Source: SHZI01 sp031409515
GTDB taxonomy: Bacteria; Pseudomonadota; Gammaproteobacteria; Steroidobacterales; GCA-2729495
Length of the DNA stretch: 64,000 bases
NCBI GenBank assembly: GCA_031409515.1
Contig: JANNXJ010000056.1
Span: 1 to 64,000 of the forward strand
Direction: 5' to 3'
Position 1 is the first letter of the stretch, and the number at the start of each line of letters is the position of its first letter. This document shows, piece after piece, positions 25,176 to 34,160 of this stretch. The translations under genes and the position numbers were made by a program. Under the pieces are notes generated by a model. The model was not told the DNA's origin and did not search any database. It saw nothing but the letters and a program-made list of their open reading frames with translations.

Positions 25176-26362
25176 AGCCAAAATGGCCTATGAAGACCAT
25201 TGGTCAGGTTTGCGATGTCGTCAATGGGGGAACTCCCAAGACTGGGACCGCCGCGTACTGGAGCGGACCGCATCAGTGGATTACCCCTGCTGAGATGGGT
25301 CGGCGCAGCAGCCCTTACGTCAGCGAGACCGAGCGGACCTTAACTGATGAGGGACTTCAGAACAGCTCTGCACGTCCGCTTCCAGTCCACTCGGTCATAT
25401 TGTCCTCCAGAGCGCCGATTGGTCACTTGGTGATTAACACCGAGCCAATGGCGACGAATCAAGGCTGCAAGGGTTTGGTCCCCGGCGACTGCCTGAACGA
25501 CAAGTTTCTCCTCTACTACCTCACAAGCATTGTGCCGCTGCTAAATGACCTTGGAACCGGGGCCACTTTCAAGGAGCTATCAGGCGGGAAGCTCAAGGAA
25601 GTCCCGATCCCACTGCCCCCGCTCCCCGAACAGCAGCGCATCGTCGGCATCCTCGACAAGGCGTTTGAGGGCATCGCCACCGCCAAAGCCAACGCCGAGC
25701 AGAATCTCCAGAATGCCCGTGCACTGTTTGAGAGCCACCTCCAGTCCGTCTTCAGCCAACGAGGTGAGGGGTGGACAGATACGACCATCGGCGCATGTAT
25801 TCGTTTTATCGACTATCGCGGCAAGACACCCAGGAAGACCAAGGAAGGATTGCGGCTCATTACCGCCAAGAATGTGAAGATGGGCCACCTCCAGGAGACG
25901 CCTCGGGAGTTTGTTGCCCCATCGTCATACGATGGCTGGATGACTCGCGGTATACCCCGGCATGGCGATGTACTTTTCACCACGGAAGCACCGCTCGCTA
26001 ATGTCGCCCAGCTCGACACAGATGAAAAAGTGGTCTTCGCACAGCGAGTCATCATCATGCAGGCACAGGCTTCCACGCTCGACAGCACGCTCCTCAAGTA
26101 CCTGCTGCTTTCACAGCCGGTCCAGGAGCGCATTCACACGAAAGGTACGGGTGCAACGGTAAAAGGTATCAAGGCGAGCCTCCTCAAGACTATTGAGATT
26201 TCCTTTCCGAAGTCTCTGAAGAAACAGGGTCAGATTGTCACCACACTCGACTCGTTAACCGAAGAAACCCGACGTCTCGCCTCAATCTATCAACACAAAC
26301 TCACCGCCCTCGACGCCCTGAAGAAATCCCTCCTCCACCAAGCCTTCACCGGCCAGCTTTAG
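25172..26362 (+). CDS. hsdS: Type I restriction-modification system, specificity subunit
   Basis: This 396-aa protein has two target-recognition domains. TRD1 spans about residues 1-145 (typical WPMKTIGQVCDVVNGGTPKTG start). It is followed by the helical spacer LPPLPEQQRIVGILDKAF near 150-200. TRD2 spans about 205-345 (TTIGACIRFIDYRGKTP) and a second conserved helix ends LKKSLLHQAFTGQL. Half-site specificities cannot be read. Both TRDs appear intact, so the enzyme should recognise a bipartite sequence. It is translationally coupled to hsdM. Confidence 0.95.
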   Translation: MKPKWPMKTIGQVCDVVNGGTPKTGTAAYWSGPHQWITPAEMGRRSSPYVSETERTLTDEGLQNSSARPLPVHSVILSSRAPIGHLVINTEPMATNQGCKGLVPGDCLNDKFLLYYLTSIVPLLNDLGTGATFKELSGGKLKEVPIPLPPLPEQQRIVGILDKAFEGIATAKANAEQNLQNARALFESHLQSVFSQRGEGWTDTTIGACIRFIDYRGKTPRKTKEGLRLITAKNVKMGHLQETPREFVAPSSYDGWMTRGIPRHGDVLFTTEAPLANVAQLDTDEKVVFAQRVIIMQAQASTLDSTLLKYLLLSQPVQERIHTKGTGATVKGIKASLLKTIEISFPKSLKKQGQIVTTLDSLTEETRRLASIYQHKLTALDALKKSLLHQAFTGQL

Positions 26363-26371
26363 CTATCACCC

Positions 26372-26879
26372 ATGCCGGACAGCCCACCCCCGGAATCCAG
26401 CATCCTCCTGTACCAGACCGAGGACGGCCGGACGCGCATCCAGTGCCGGTTCGAGAACGAGACCATCTGGCTGACACAGGCGCTTATCGCCGAACTCTTC
26501 CAGGTATCCGTTCCGACCGTCAACGAACACCTGAAAGGCGTCTTCGCCGAGGGCGAATTGGCCCCTGATGCAACTATTCGGAAATTCCGAATAGTTCGAT
26601 CGGAAGGCCGGCGACAGGTCACCCGGGAGGTTGAGCACTACAACCTCCCCGCCATCCTCGCCGTCGGCTACCGCGTCCGCAGCCACCGCGGCACCCAGTC
26701 CCGACAATGGCCAACGGCACGCCTCAGCGAGTCCCTGGTGAAGGGCTTCACCAGGGACGACGAGCGGCTCAAGAACCCAGCCACCAAGGGGCCAGAAGAA
26801 CTTCGTCGACGTGCTGCTCGAGCAAATCCGGGACATCCACTTCTTGGAAGCCGGCTGTTACCAGAAGATTTGGCTCTGA
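26372..26879 (+). pseudogene. RhuM-family protein remnant, frameshifted and truncated
   Basis: The first reading frame (26372 onward) encodes a typical RhuM N-terminus: ILLYQTEDGRTRIQCRFENETIWLTQ, VPTVNEHLKGVFAEGEL, VGYRVRSHRGTQSRQWPT, LVKGFTRDDERLKNP. After about 26780 the conserved continuation NFVDVLLEQIRDIHFLEAG and YQKIW appears in the next frame (codons from 26799), then stops at TGA 26877-26879. Intact RhuM proteins run to more than 300 residues, so about half the gene is lost. RhuM genes are frequent passengers in type I RM operons. The original frame stays open to 26989 but no longer encodes RhuM sequence. Confidence 0.82.
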
Positions 26880-26958
26880 CCGACTGTCGCTGGATTTTGC
26901 CTGCGGGCTCTGCTGCTGATACGGTACGGTTATACGGTACCCACGGAGGGCAAGGCCG

Positions 26959-27849
26959 ATGCTTTTCGATCGTCAACGGCGTCTTCTAACCCTTCTTGAC
27001 GCGCTCGGCGGCCCGGTTGGCAATCTCGACTTCCAGAAGCTCCTGTTTCTCTACTGTCAGGAACCTGACTCAGGCAGCCCCTACGAGTTCATTCCGTACA
27101 AATTCGGCGCATTCTCGTTTACCTCCTACGCTGACCGCCGGAAGCTCATCGAACGGGGCCTCCTTGCAGTCGATGAGGACCACTGGCAGCTGACGGACGA
27201 GGGCCGGACAGCGATCGACCGGACTCAGGACTTTCAGCTGACTGCCTTCGCGCGACGACTTGACGGCACCCGGGGCGATGCACTCGTCGCCGAGACTTAC
27301 CGGCGGTTCCCCTACTACGCGACCCGGAGCGAGATTGCGGCACGAGTGTTGCGTGGCGACACCTCCGCACTGGAACGCATTGAGGCGTCGCGCCCAGTGG
27401 CGAAACGTGCGTCGGTTGCCACAATCGGCTACGAGGGTCGTACGCTTGAGCGCTACCTCAATGAGCTTCTGCACTCGGGAGTTACTTTGCTCTGCGATGT
27501 TCGTCGAAACCCGATCAGCCGCAAGTACGGGTTCTCGAAGAGCACGCTCGCCAAAGGCTGCGACGGCGTGGGCATTCGGTATGAGCACCTGCCAGAGCTT
27601 GGGATTGCTTCCGACAAGCGTCAGAGTCTCGATACCCAGGCGGACTACGATGCACTCTTCGCCGAGTACGAGAGAAAGAGCTTGCCGAAGCAGACTGAGG
27701 CCATCGAAAGGATTGTTGGCTGGGTGCGCTCGGGGGAGTACGTTGCTCTGACCTGCTACGAGCTACTGCCAGAGCAGTGTCATCGGCACTGCGTAGCCGA
27801 GGCACTCGATAGCGCGTTAGGTAAGGGATTCACTGCCAGCCATTTGTGA
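26959..27849 (+). CDS. DUF488 protein with N-terminal winged-helix-like domain
   Basis: This is a 296-aa two-part protein. Residues 1-80 (NLDFQKLLFLYCQEP, then FGAFSFTSYADRRKLIERGLL) look like a winged-helix domain somewhat like the SocA/Panacea (DUF4065) group. Residues about 152-290 are DUF488: TIGYEGRTLERYLNELL, CDVRRNPISRKYGFSK, YEHLPELGI and CYELLPEQCHRHCVAEAL, with a conserved Cys/His-rich end. DUF488 function is not established. It lies inside the RM operon between the rhuM remnant and an unrecognised gene 7 nt downstream. A direct repeat TACGGTAC at 26920 and 26933, 19-39 nt upstream of the start, may be an operator, and the wHTH could bind it (inference). Confidence 0.75.
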   Translation: MLFDRQRRLLTLLDALGGPVGNLDFQKLLFLYCQEPDSGSPYEFIPYKFGAFSFTSYADRRKLIERGLLAVDEDHWQLTDEGRTAIDRTQDFQLTAFARRLDGTRGDALVAETYRRFPYYATRSEIAARVLRGDTSALERIEASRPVAKRASVATIGYEGRTLERYLNELLHSGVTLLCDVRRNPISRKYGFSKSTLAKGCDGVGIRYEHLPELGIASDKRQSLDTQADYDALFAEYERKSLPKQTEAIERIVGWVRSGEYVALTCYELLPEQCHRHCVAEALDSALGKGFTASHL

Positions 27850-27856
27850 GACACGC

Positions 27857-28678
27857 ATGAACAAAGAGCGGGTTCTCATCACCGTGAAGACCTATCCAAC
27901 ACTCTCGCGGAAGTACGGCGAGACTGTGTGCACGGCCGGGGTCCGCGAAGACGGCTCGTGGGTGCGCATCTACCCGGTGCCTTTCCGCCGTCTCGACGAG
28001 ACTGAGCAGTACAAGAAGTACGACTGGATCGAATGTCACCTCAGTCGCAACCCATCCGATCCTCGGCCGGAGACCTTTCGACCGATCGACGAGAACGAGT
28101 TGCAGCCGGTTGGCCACGTTGATACCGCGGATAACTGGCGTGAACGACGCCGCCTCTTGCTGAAGACGGCACACGTCTATGACCGGCTGGACGAGATCGT
28201 CGCCGGTGCCAAGACCAACCAGATGTCACTAGCGATTTTCAAACCCACCCGGATCACCGACTTCATTTGCGAGCAGGAAACACGCGAGTGGGATCCGGAC
28301 AAAGTCCGGGAGATCCGTGAGCGGACCAACCAGCGCGAACTGTTCGCCGACAACAGCTGGCGCGACACCTTCAAGGTGATTCCCAAGCTCCCGTACAGCT
28401 TCTCGTACCGATTCGAAGACGCGACAGGCAAGAGTAGCGAGCTACAGGTACTGGACTGGGAGGCTGGCGCTCTCTACTGGAATTGCCTGCGTTCGGTGGA
28501 CGGCGACGAGCCGCGGGCTCTGGAGAAAGTTCGGCAGAAATACCTCGACGCTTTCCTGAAAACAGACCTGCATTTTTTCCTGGGGACAACCCAGCAGTTT
28601 CACTTCATCGCGCCGAATCCCTGGGTGATCGTCGGCGTTCTGCCAATTCCCCACGAACGGCAAGCTGGGCTGTTCTAA
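27857..28678 (+). CDS. Unrecognised conserved-looking protein paired with DUF488
   Basis: This 273-aa soluble protein has no signal peptide or membrane span. The N-terminus RVLITVKTYPTLSRKYGETVCTAG is followed by SWVRIYPVPFRRL, which looks like a small beta-rich domain. The middle is charged and helical. The C-terminus FFLGTTQQFHFIAPNPWVIVGV is beta-rich. I cannot assign a family. It starts 7 nt after DUF488 and ends 3 nt before hsdR, so it is translated as part of the RM operon. A modulator of restriction or a separate nucleic-acid sensor are both possible; neither is shown. Confidence 0.7.
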   Translation: MNKERVLITVKTYPTLSRKYGETVCTAGVREDGSWVRIYPVPFRRLDETEQYKKYDWIECHLSRNPSDPRPETFRPIDENELQPVGHVDTADNWRERRRLLLKTAHVYDRLDEIVAGAKTNQMSLAIFKPTRITDFICEQETREWDPDKVREIRERTNQRELFADNSWRDTFKVIPKLPYSFSYRFEDATGKSSELQVLDWEAGALYWNCLRSVDGDEPRALEKVRQKYLDAFLKTDLHFFLGTTQQFHFIAPNPWVIVGVLPIPHERQAGLF

Positions 28679-28681
28679 GCC

Positions 28682-31006
28682 ATGAACGAAGCCGAAACCC
28701 GCGCCGAGCACATCGACCCCGCCCTGGCAGCCGCCGGCTGGGGCGTCGTCGAAGGCAGCAGGATCCTGCGCGAGCACCCCATTACCCCTGGCCGGATCGA
28801 GGGCCTGGGCCGGCGCGGTAAGCCCCTCATCGCCGACTACGTGCTCGTCTACCGCAACCACAAGCTCGCCGTGATCGAGGCCAAGGCCTGGAACAAACCC
28901 CTGACCGAGGGCGTCGGGCAGGCCAAGGACTACGCCACCAAGCTGGCCCTCCGCTTCGCCTGGGCCACCAACGGCCAGGGCCTCTATGGCATCGACATGC
29001 AGACCGGCAAGGAAGGCGCGCTGGCGCGGTACCCCACCCCGGAGGAGGTCTGGGCACTCACGTTCGCGGAAGCCAACGCCTGGCGCGACAGGTTCGCCGC
29101 CGTGCCCTTCGAGGACAAGGGCGGCTCCCACCCCAGCCGCTACTACCAGGACATCGCCGTGGAGCGGGTGCTGGAGGCCATTGCGGCCAACCGGCCGCGC
29201 ATCCTGCTCACGCTCGCCACCGGCACGGGCAAGACCTTCATTGCCTTCCAGATTGCCTGGAAGCTCTTCCAGAGCCGCTGGAACCTCGGCCGGGAGCCAA
29301 CCCGCCGCCCGCGCATCCTCTTCCTGGCCGACCGGAACATTCTCGCCAACCAGGCCTACAACGCCTTTTCTGCCTTCCCCGAGGACGCCCTGGTGCGAAT
29401 CGAACCGTCCGATATCCGGAAGAAGGGCCAGGTACCGAAGAACGGCAGCCTGTTCTTCACCATCTTCCAGACCTTCATGAGCGGCCCGCCCCGGGACGAT
29501 CAACCCTCCCCCTACTTCGGCGCTTACGCGCCGGACTTCTTCGACTTCATCGTCATCGATGAGTGCCATCGGGGCGGAGCCAACGACGAGAGTAACTGGC
29601 GCGCCATCCTCGACTACTTCGCCCCCGCCGTGCAGCTCGGCCTCACGGCCACGCCGAAGCGCAAGGACAACGTGGACACCTATGCCTACTTCGGAGAGCC
29701 GGTGTACGTCTACTCCCTGAAGGAAGGCATCAACGACGGTTTCCTCACGCCCTTCAAGGTCAAGCAGATCCAGACCACCCTGGATTACTACGTCTACACG
29801 CAGGACGACACCGTTGTGGAGGGCGAGGTCGAGGCCGGCAAGATCTACGAGGAGTCGGAGTTCAACCGCACCATCGAGATCCGGGACCGGGAGAAGAAAC
29901 GCGTTGAGATCTTCATGGACCAGATCAACCCGAACGAGAAGACGCTGGTCTTCTGTGTCAACCAGGCCCACGCGCTGGTCGTTCGTGACCTAGTCAATCA
30001 GCTGAAGACCAGCCCGGACCCCGGCTACTGCCAGCGGGTCACTGCCAACGACGGGGAATTGGGCGACCAGCACCTGCGGGACTTCCAGGACAACGAGAAA
30101 ACTATCCCCACGATACTGACCACCTCCCAGAAGCTGTCCACCGGCGTGGACGCCCGGAACATCCGCAACATAGTACTGATGCGGCCGATTAACTCGATGA
30201 TCGAGTTCAAGCAGATCATCGGGCGAGGTACCCGGCTTTACGACGGCAAGGACTACTTCACTATCTACGACTTCGTGAAGGCACACCTCCATTTCAGCGA
30301 CCCGGAGTGGGACGGTGAGCCCATTGAGCCGGAGCCCCGCGATTCCCGACCAGACACGCCACCGGCCGAACCAACCGAGCCACCACCGATATCAGATCCG
30401 CCGACGCGCCGGCAAAAGGTCAAGGTCAAACTCGCCGACGGCAAGGCCCGCAGCATCCAGCACATGATGTGCACCACCTTCTGGCACCCCGACGGCATGC
30501 CCATGTCGGCCCAGCAGTTCATGGAACTGCTGTTCGGCAAGCTCCCGGAGTTCTTCAAGGACGAGGCCGAGTTGCGTGCCCTGTGGAGCGCGCCCGGGAC
30601 GCGGAAGAAGTTGTTGCTGGGATTGGCGGAGAAGGGCTTTGGCGGCGAACAGCTCGCCGAGATGCAGAAGATCATCGACGCGGAGAAAAGCGACCTCTTC
30701 GACGTGCTCGCCAACGTGGCATACGCCCTGGCCCCGGTTACTCGCCAGGACCGCGCCGCCAGCGCCAAGCGGGACATCGGCATGCACTTCAACGGCAAGC
30801 AGCAGGTCTTCATCGATTTCGTACTCTCCCACTACGTCAGCGTCGGCGTGGAGGAGTTGGAACAGGACAAGCTCACGCCCCTATTGCGCCTGAAGTACAA
30901 CAACTCGATTGCCGATGCCGTGGCAGATCTGGGGCGAGCAGAAGATATCGGACAGGTCTTTGCGGGGTTTCAGAAGTACCTGTATCAGCCACAGGCAAAC
31001 CCATGA
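28682..31006 (+). CDS. hsdR: Type I restriction-modification system, restriction/translocase subunit
   Basis: This 774-aa EcoEI-like HsdR begins with a PD-(D/E)xK nuclease (IADYVLVYRNHKLAVIEAKAW near residue 50: D, then E-x-K). The SF2 motor follows: Walker A ATGTGKTF near 178, DECHRGG near 293, TATPKRKD near 322, and motif VI QIIGRGTRLYDG near 515. A proline-rich linker (about 545-580) leads to a C-terminal helical domain that docks on the methylase. All catalytic motifs are intact, so the system is probably active. It ends the defence island. Confidence 0.95.
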   Translation: MNEAETRAEHIDPALAAAGWGVVEGSRILREHPITPGRIEGLGRRGKPLIADYVLVYRNHKLAVIEAKAWNKPLTEGVGQAKDYATKLALRFAWATNGQGLYGIDMQTGKEGALARYPTPEEVWALTFAEANAWRDRFAAVPFEDKGGSHPSRYYQDIAVERVLEAIAANRPRILLTLATGTGKTFIAFQIAWKLFQSRWNLGREPTRRPRILFLADRNILANQAYNAFSAFPEDALVRIEPSDIRKKGQVPKNGSLFFTIFQTFMSGPPRDDQPSPYFGAYAPDFFDFIVIDECHRGGANDESNWRAILDYFAPAVQLGLTATPKRKDNVDTYAYFGEPVYVYSLKEGINDGFLTPFKVKQIQTTLDYYVYTQDDTVVEGEVEAGKIYEESEFNRTIEIRDREKKRVEIFMDQINPNEKTLVFCVNQAHALVVRDLVNQLKTSPDPGYCQRVTANDGELGDQHLRDFQDNEKTIPTILTTSQKLSTGVDARNIRNIVLMRPINSMIEFKQIIGRGTRLYDGKDYFTIYDFVKAHLHFSDPEWDGEPIEPEPRDSRPDTPPAEPTEPPPISDPPTRRQKVKVKLADGKARSIQHMMCTTFWHPDGMPMSAQQFMELLFGKLPEFFKDEAELRALWSAPGTRKKLLLGLAEKGFGGEQLAEMQKIIDAEKSDLFDVLANVAYALAPVTRQDRAASAKRDIGMHFNGKQQVFIDFVLSHYVSVGVEELEQDKLTPLLRLKYNNSIADAVADLGRAEDIGQVFAGFQKYLYQPQANP

Positions 31007-31060
31007 GATAGTTGAATCCGCCTATCCACCCCGCATCACCCAATGCAAAGAGAACCCATC

Positions 31061-32122
31061 ATGCACACCCTCCATGGCACCGCCCTCTGCCTGGCCATCG
31101 CGGTCGCGACAGCGCTGCCCGCGGCGGACGCCTGCACCCGCGCCGTCTATCTGGGCCCCGAAGACACGATTATCACCGTGCGGAGCATGGACTGGAAAAC
31201 GGATCTCGGTTCGAACCTCTGGGCGTTCCCGCGGGGCATGCAGCGGAACGGTGCGGCGGGCCCTACGGCCATCCGCTGGACGTCGAAGTACGGCAGCGTT
31301 GTCGCCACGGCCTTTGAAGCCGCCACCGCCGACGGGATGAATGAAAAAGGGCTCGTCGCCAACCTGCTCTATCTGGCGGAGTCCGAGTACGTGACACCAG
31401 CACGAGGCGACAAGCGGCTGCCCATCTCGATCTCGGCCTGGACCCAGTACGTGCTCGACAACTACGCCACCGTTGGCGAGGCAGTCACGGCGCTCGGCAA
31501 GGAACCCTTCTATGTCATTCCGGTGGTGTCGCCCGATGGCGCGGCAGGCACCGTGCACCTGGCGATCTCCGACACCACCGGCGACTCGGCGATCTTCGAA
31601 TACGTGGGCGGCAAACAGGTGATTCACCACGGCCGGGAGTTCCAGGTGATGACAAACTCGCCGGTGTACGACCAGCAACTTGCACTCAACGCCTACTGGC
31701 AGCAGATCGGCGGGACGACCATGCTCCCGGGGACGAACCGCGCGGCAGATCGCTTCGTCCGGGCCTCCTTCTACATCAATGCCATCCCCAAGACCGCTGA
31801 CAACGCCGAAGCCGTCGCCAGCGCGTTCTCGGTGATTCGCAACGCCTCGGTCCCCCTCGGCATTTCGACGCCGGGCCAGCCCAACATCTCATCCACCCTC
31901 TGGCGCACGGCGTCTGACCACAAGAACCGGCGGTACTACTTCGAGTCTGCCCGCAGTCCAAACGTGTTCTGGGTCAACCTGGCCGACATCGACTTTACGA
32001 ACGGGCAGCCCGTGAAGCGGCTCACACTGACCAGTGGCGTCATCTATGCTGGCAACGTGGCGGCGCGGTTTCAGTCGGCCGAGCCGTTTGTGTTTCTGGA
32101 AGCGACACCGGTCGCGCCTTAA
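31061..32122 (+). CDS. Choloylglycine hydrolase/penicillin V acylase family protein, exported
   Basis: This is a 353-aa Ntn-hydrolase. A signal peptide (HTLHGTALCLAIAVATALPA) ends at ADA-CTRAVY, so cleavage exposes the catalytic N-terminal Cys directly. Other active-site elements are SMDWKTD (Asp), GMNEKGL (Asn), MTNSPVYDQQL (Asn) and the Arg in NRAADRFVRASF. The family hydrolyses conjugated bile salts or penicillin V; several Gram-negative members instead cleave acyl-homoserine lactones, plausible for this periplasmic enzyme. I prefer ATG 31061 (AAAGAGA upstream) to ATG 31043. Its stop codon lies inside a REP-like repeat. Confidence 0.88.
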   Translation: MHTLHGTALCLAIAVATALPAADACTRAVYLGPEDTIITVRSMDWKTDLGSNLWAFPRGMQRNGAAGPTAIRWTSKYGSVVATAFEAATADGMNEKGLVANLLYLAESEYVTPARGDKRLPISISAWTQYVLDNYATVGEAVTALGKEPFYVIPVVSPDGAAGTVHLAISDTTGDSAIFEYVGGKQVIHHGREFQVMTNSPVYDQQLALNAYWQQIGGTTMLPGTNRAADRFVRASFYINAIPKTADNAEAVASAFSVIRNASVPLGISTPGQPNISSTLWRTASDHKNRRYYFESARSPNVFWVNLADIDFTNGQPVKRLTLTSGVIYAGNVAARFQSAEPFVFLEATPVAP

Positions 32123-32133
32123 GGTGCTCCTAC
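32111..32133. repeat. REP-like element, degenerate single copy
   Basis: GTCGCGCC-TTAA-GGTGCTCCTAC matches the 45490-45543 repeat arm with a few substitutions. The TAA at 32120-32122 ending the acylase gene is inside the loop, and the convergent PNPOx-like gene stops at 32130 in the repeat's right edge. Confidence 0.65.
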
Positions 32134-32612
32134 GGAGGAAGATTAGTCTCCCACTTCCAGCCGAAGCCCTTCGTGCTGTCGATCAGGCGGATCCAGGAGG
32201 GCGTCAGCTGCCAGAACGGTGCACGCTGCAGCCGGCCGGCAATGATTTTCTCGTTGTCGTCTTTCGGCCGGTCGAACAGGCGGCGCACGTCGGGAAACCT
32301 TTCGAGGTAAACGTCCAGTGCCTTGAGGCGCGCTTCCCCCTCCAGAACCAGGGCTCGGCCTTCCACCTGCAGGCCGATCACCTCGCCCCAGGTGGCCACA
32401 TCGTGATTGATTGCCCCGGTCACGTGGGCGTCGTGGTGCATCTCCCGGCCATGCCGGGTCTTCAGGTCGGACACGAAGTAGAGATTGAGATCGGCATCGC
32501 TGGCGTAGAACACGGCGGCAGCCCAGGAGCGGCCGTCAGCGGCAGTCGCCAGAGTGATGGTGCTGTGCCCCGCCAGCAGTTCACGAATCCGGGGCAGATG
32601 AGTGTCAGGCAC
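32130..32612 (-). CDS. Pyridoxamine-5'-phosphate oxidase-like FMN-binding protein
   Basis: This 160-aa split-barrel protein shows the opening TLATAADGRSWAAAVFYASDADLNLYFVSD (cited in part), followed by HVTGAIN and GLQVEGRALVLEG. These are typical of small PNPOx-like flavin or F420 enzymes such as YhbP. It probably binds FMN or haem; the substrate is unknown. It is short of the catalytic C-terminus of true PdxH. It lies just downstream of ubiX on the same strand (24 nt gap), so the two may be co-transcribed. Confidence 0.8.
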   Translation of the reverse strand: MPDTHLPRIRELLAGHSTITLATAADGRSWAAAVFYASDADLNLYFVSDLKTRHGREMHHDAHVTGAINHDVATWGEVIGLQVEGRALVLEGEARLKALDVYLERFPDVRRLFDRPKDDNEKIIAGRLQRAPFWQLTPSWIRLIDSTKGFGWKWETNLPP

Positions 32613-32636
32613 GGCGCCTCCCTCCGGGCATAGGCC

Positions 32637-33233
32637 TCAGATCTGGCGGTTACGCGTCTTGCGGGCGGACTCCCGCCCGCCCTTCCAGCGTTTCACCAGG
32701 CCGCTCTCGATATCGAAGAGATCGAGAACCCGGCCCACATTGTGGTTCAGCAGGTCGTCGATGGTCTGGGGGTCGTTATAGAAGCCGGGCATGGGCGGCG
32801 CGATGATCGCCCCCATTTCTGCCGCCTGGAGCAGCAGGCGACAGTGACCCACATGCAGCGGCGTTTCCCGGGGCATCAGCACCAGCCTGCGCTGCTCTTT
32901 CAGGATCACGTCGGCGGCGCGGACGATCAGCGTGTCGGCATAGGAACTGACGATGCCCGACAGCGTCTTCATCGAACAGGGCGCGACGATCATGCCGCCA
33001 GTCTTGAAGGAGCCGCTGGCCACCGTCGCCGCCAGGTTCTGGTCACTGTGCACTTCGTGGGCCAGGGCTTCCACGTCCTTGACCGCCCAGTCTGTCTCCA
33101 GGGAGATATTGAGCTTCCCCCCATTGCTGATGACCAGATGCACCTCGGCGTCGGGCACCTCCCGCAGGGCCTCCAGCAGGCGTATGCCGTAGATGGCACC
33201 GCTGGCGCCGGTAATCGCGACGATGAGCCGCAT
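32637..33233 (-). CDS. ubiX: Flavin prenyltransferase UbiX
   Basis: This 198-aa UbiX/Pad1 enzyme prenylates FMN with dimethylallyl phosphate to make the UbiD cofactor. Motifs are AITGASGAIYGIRLLEAL (FMN-binding, residue 5), FKTGGMIVAPCSMKTLSGI (near 80), LMPRETPLHVGH (near 120) and APPMPGFYNDP (near 145). The start is ATG 33233 with AGGAG 5 nt upstream. It serves the UbiD homologue at 19065-20561 and any UbiD elsewhere. It is divergent from a DUF2007 gene. Confidence 0.95.
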   Translation of the reverse strand: MRLIVAITGASGAIYGIRLLEALREVPDAEVHLVISNGGKLNISLETDWAVKDVEALAHEVHSDQNLAATVASGSFKTGGMIVAPCSMKTLSGIVSSYADTLIVRAADVILKEQRRLVLMPRETPLHVGHCRLLLQAAEMGAIIAPPMPGFYNDPQTIDDLLNHNVGRVLDLFDIESGLVKRWKGGRESARKTRNRQI

Positions 33234-33291
33234 GGCAACTCCTGCAGGGAAGGTCGGTGGCATGATACTGGTCGAACTCAGGAGGCACCAG

Positions 33292-33630
33292 TTGAAGCGC
33301 GTCTACTCCTCGGCTTCCCTGTGGGAAGCCCGCGAAATCCTTGCCCTGCTCCAGCAGCAGCGCATCGAGGCCACGTTACTTAACGAGAACATGGCCGGCA
33401 TGCCCGGTGTCCTGCCCTTCAATGCCAGCATGACGGTCGACGCGGAAGTCTGGGTCCTGGACAGCGCCCTGGCAGACCGGTGCGCACGCCTGATCGCGGA
33501 ATTTCAGGCCGCTGCCGCGCCGCAGGGGCTGGAGAGCGACGCGACCTGGCAGTGCGCCGCCTGCCGGGAAGACAGCCCGGCCGGTTTTGAACTGTGCTGG
33601 GCCTGCGGCCTGGGGCGACCGCACAACTGA
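33292..33630 (+). CDS. DUF2007-type putative signal-transducing protein with zinc ribbon
   Basis: This 112-aa protein starts at TTG 33292, chosen because AGGAGG ends 6 nt upstream and the family begins with this KRVYSSASLWEAREI segment. An in-frame ATG at 33262 would add ten residues. The DUF2007 ferredoxin-like fold (about 1-70) ends at AEVWVLDSALADRCARLI. A CxxC pair (CAAC) and a second (CWAC) near the C-terminus form a zinc ribbon. Family function is unknown; it may be a PII-like or metal-linked regulator. Confidence 0.8.
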   Translation: MKRVYSSASLWEAREILALLQQQRIEATLLNENMAGMPGVLPFNASMTVDAEVWVLDSALADRCARLIAEFQAAAAPQGLESDATWQCAACREDSPAGFELCWACGLGRPHN

Positions 33631-33632
33631 GG

Positions 33633-34103
33633 CTAGCCGGCGCGTTCCAACCCGGCCCTTGCACCGACGGTCAGCAGCCCACCACGCTGCACACGGCACG
33701 TCACGCCGCCACGCCAGTCGTCCGTAAGCGCAGCCTTGAGTCCCGGGGCCGCGGCGTCCATGCGCTCGCAGGGGTCCAGCTCCCCGGTCACCAGCAGTTC
33801 GATGTCGTCACCGAGACGCAGAACCGCGCCGCTCGAGTGGCGCAGATCGAGGCCCTCAATCAGCAGGTTGGCACGGCGAGCCAGCCAGGGAAGGTCAGTC
33901 CCGGCGAGGGTGCAGGCCTCGAGCCAAGCCTGGATAGACAGGACAGTGATCTGCCGCTGGCCGGGCCGGCCCCGCGTGTCGCCGGCCACGCCGGCGGCTT
34001 TCGATATCTCCACCTGGTCGAGGGCCAGCATGGGTCCGCGTTTCCCGGGGCGGCGGGCGATGCCGAGGACGATGCCCCGGTGGTCACTCAGTGGGCCTGG
34101 CAT
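33633..34103 (-). CDS. MOSC domain-containing protein
   Basis: This 156-aa stand-alone MOSC domain shows GDTRGRPGQRQITVLSIQAW, RRANLLIEGLDL, GAVLRLGDDIELLVTGE and the conserved Cys followed by RGGVTCRV. MOSC domains bind molybdenum cofactor or carry sulphur and occur in sulphurases and N-hydroxylated-compound reductases. No partner oxidoreductase is nearby. It is convergent with the DUF2007 gene, with 2 nt between the stops. Confidence 0.85.
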   Translation of the reverse strand: MPGPLSDHRGIVLGIARRPGKRGPMLALDQVEISKAAGVAGDTRGRPGQRQITVLSIQAWLEACTLAGTDLPWLARRANLLIEGLDLRHSSGAVLRLGDDIELLVTGELDPCERMDAAAPGLKAALTDDWRGGVTCRVQRGGLLTVGARAGLERAG

Positions 34104-34160
34104 GGAGTCACCGTGGTGAGGAGTAACGGATAGACCTATATTGTGCTGCGAACCTGCTGG

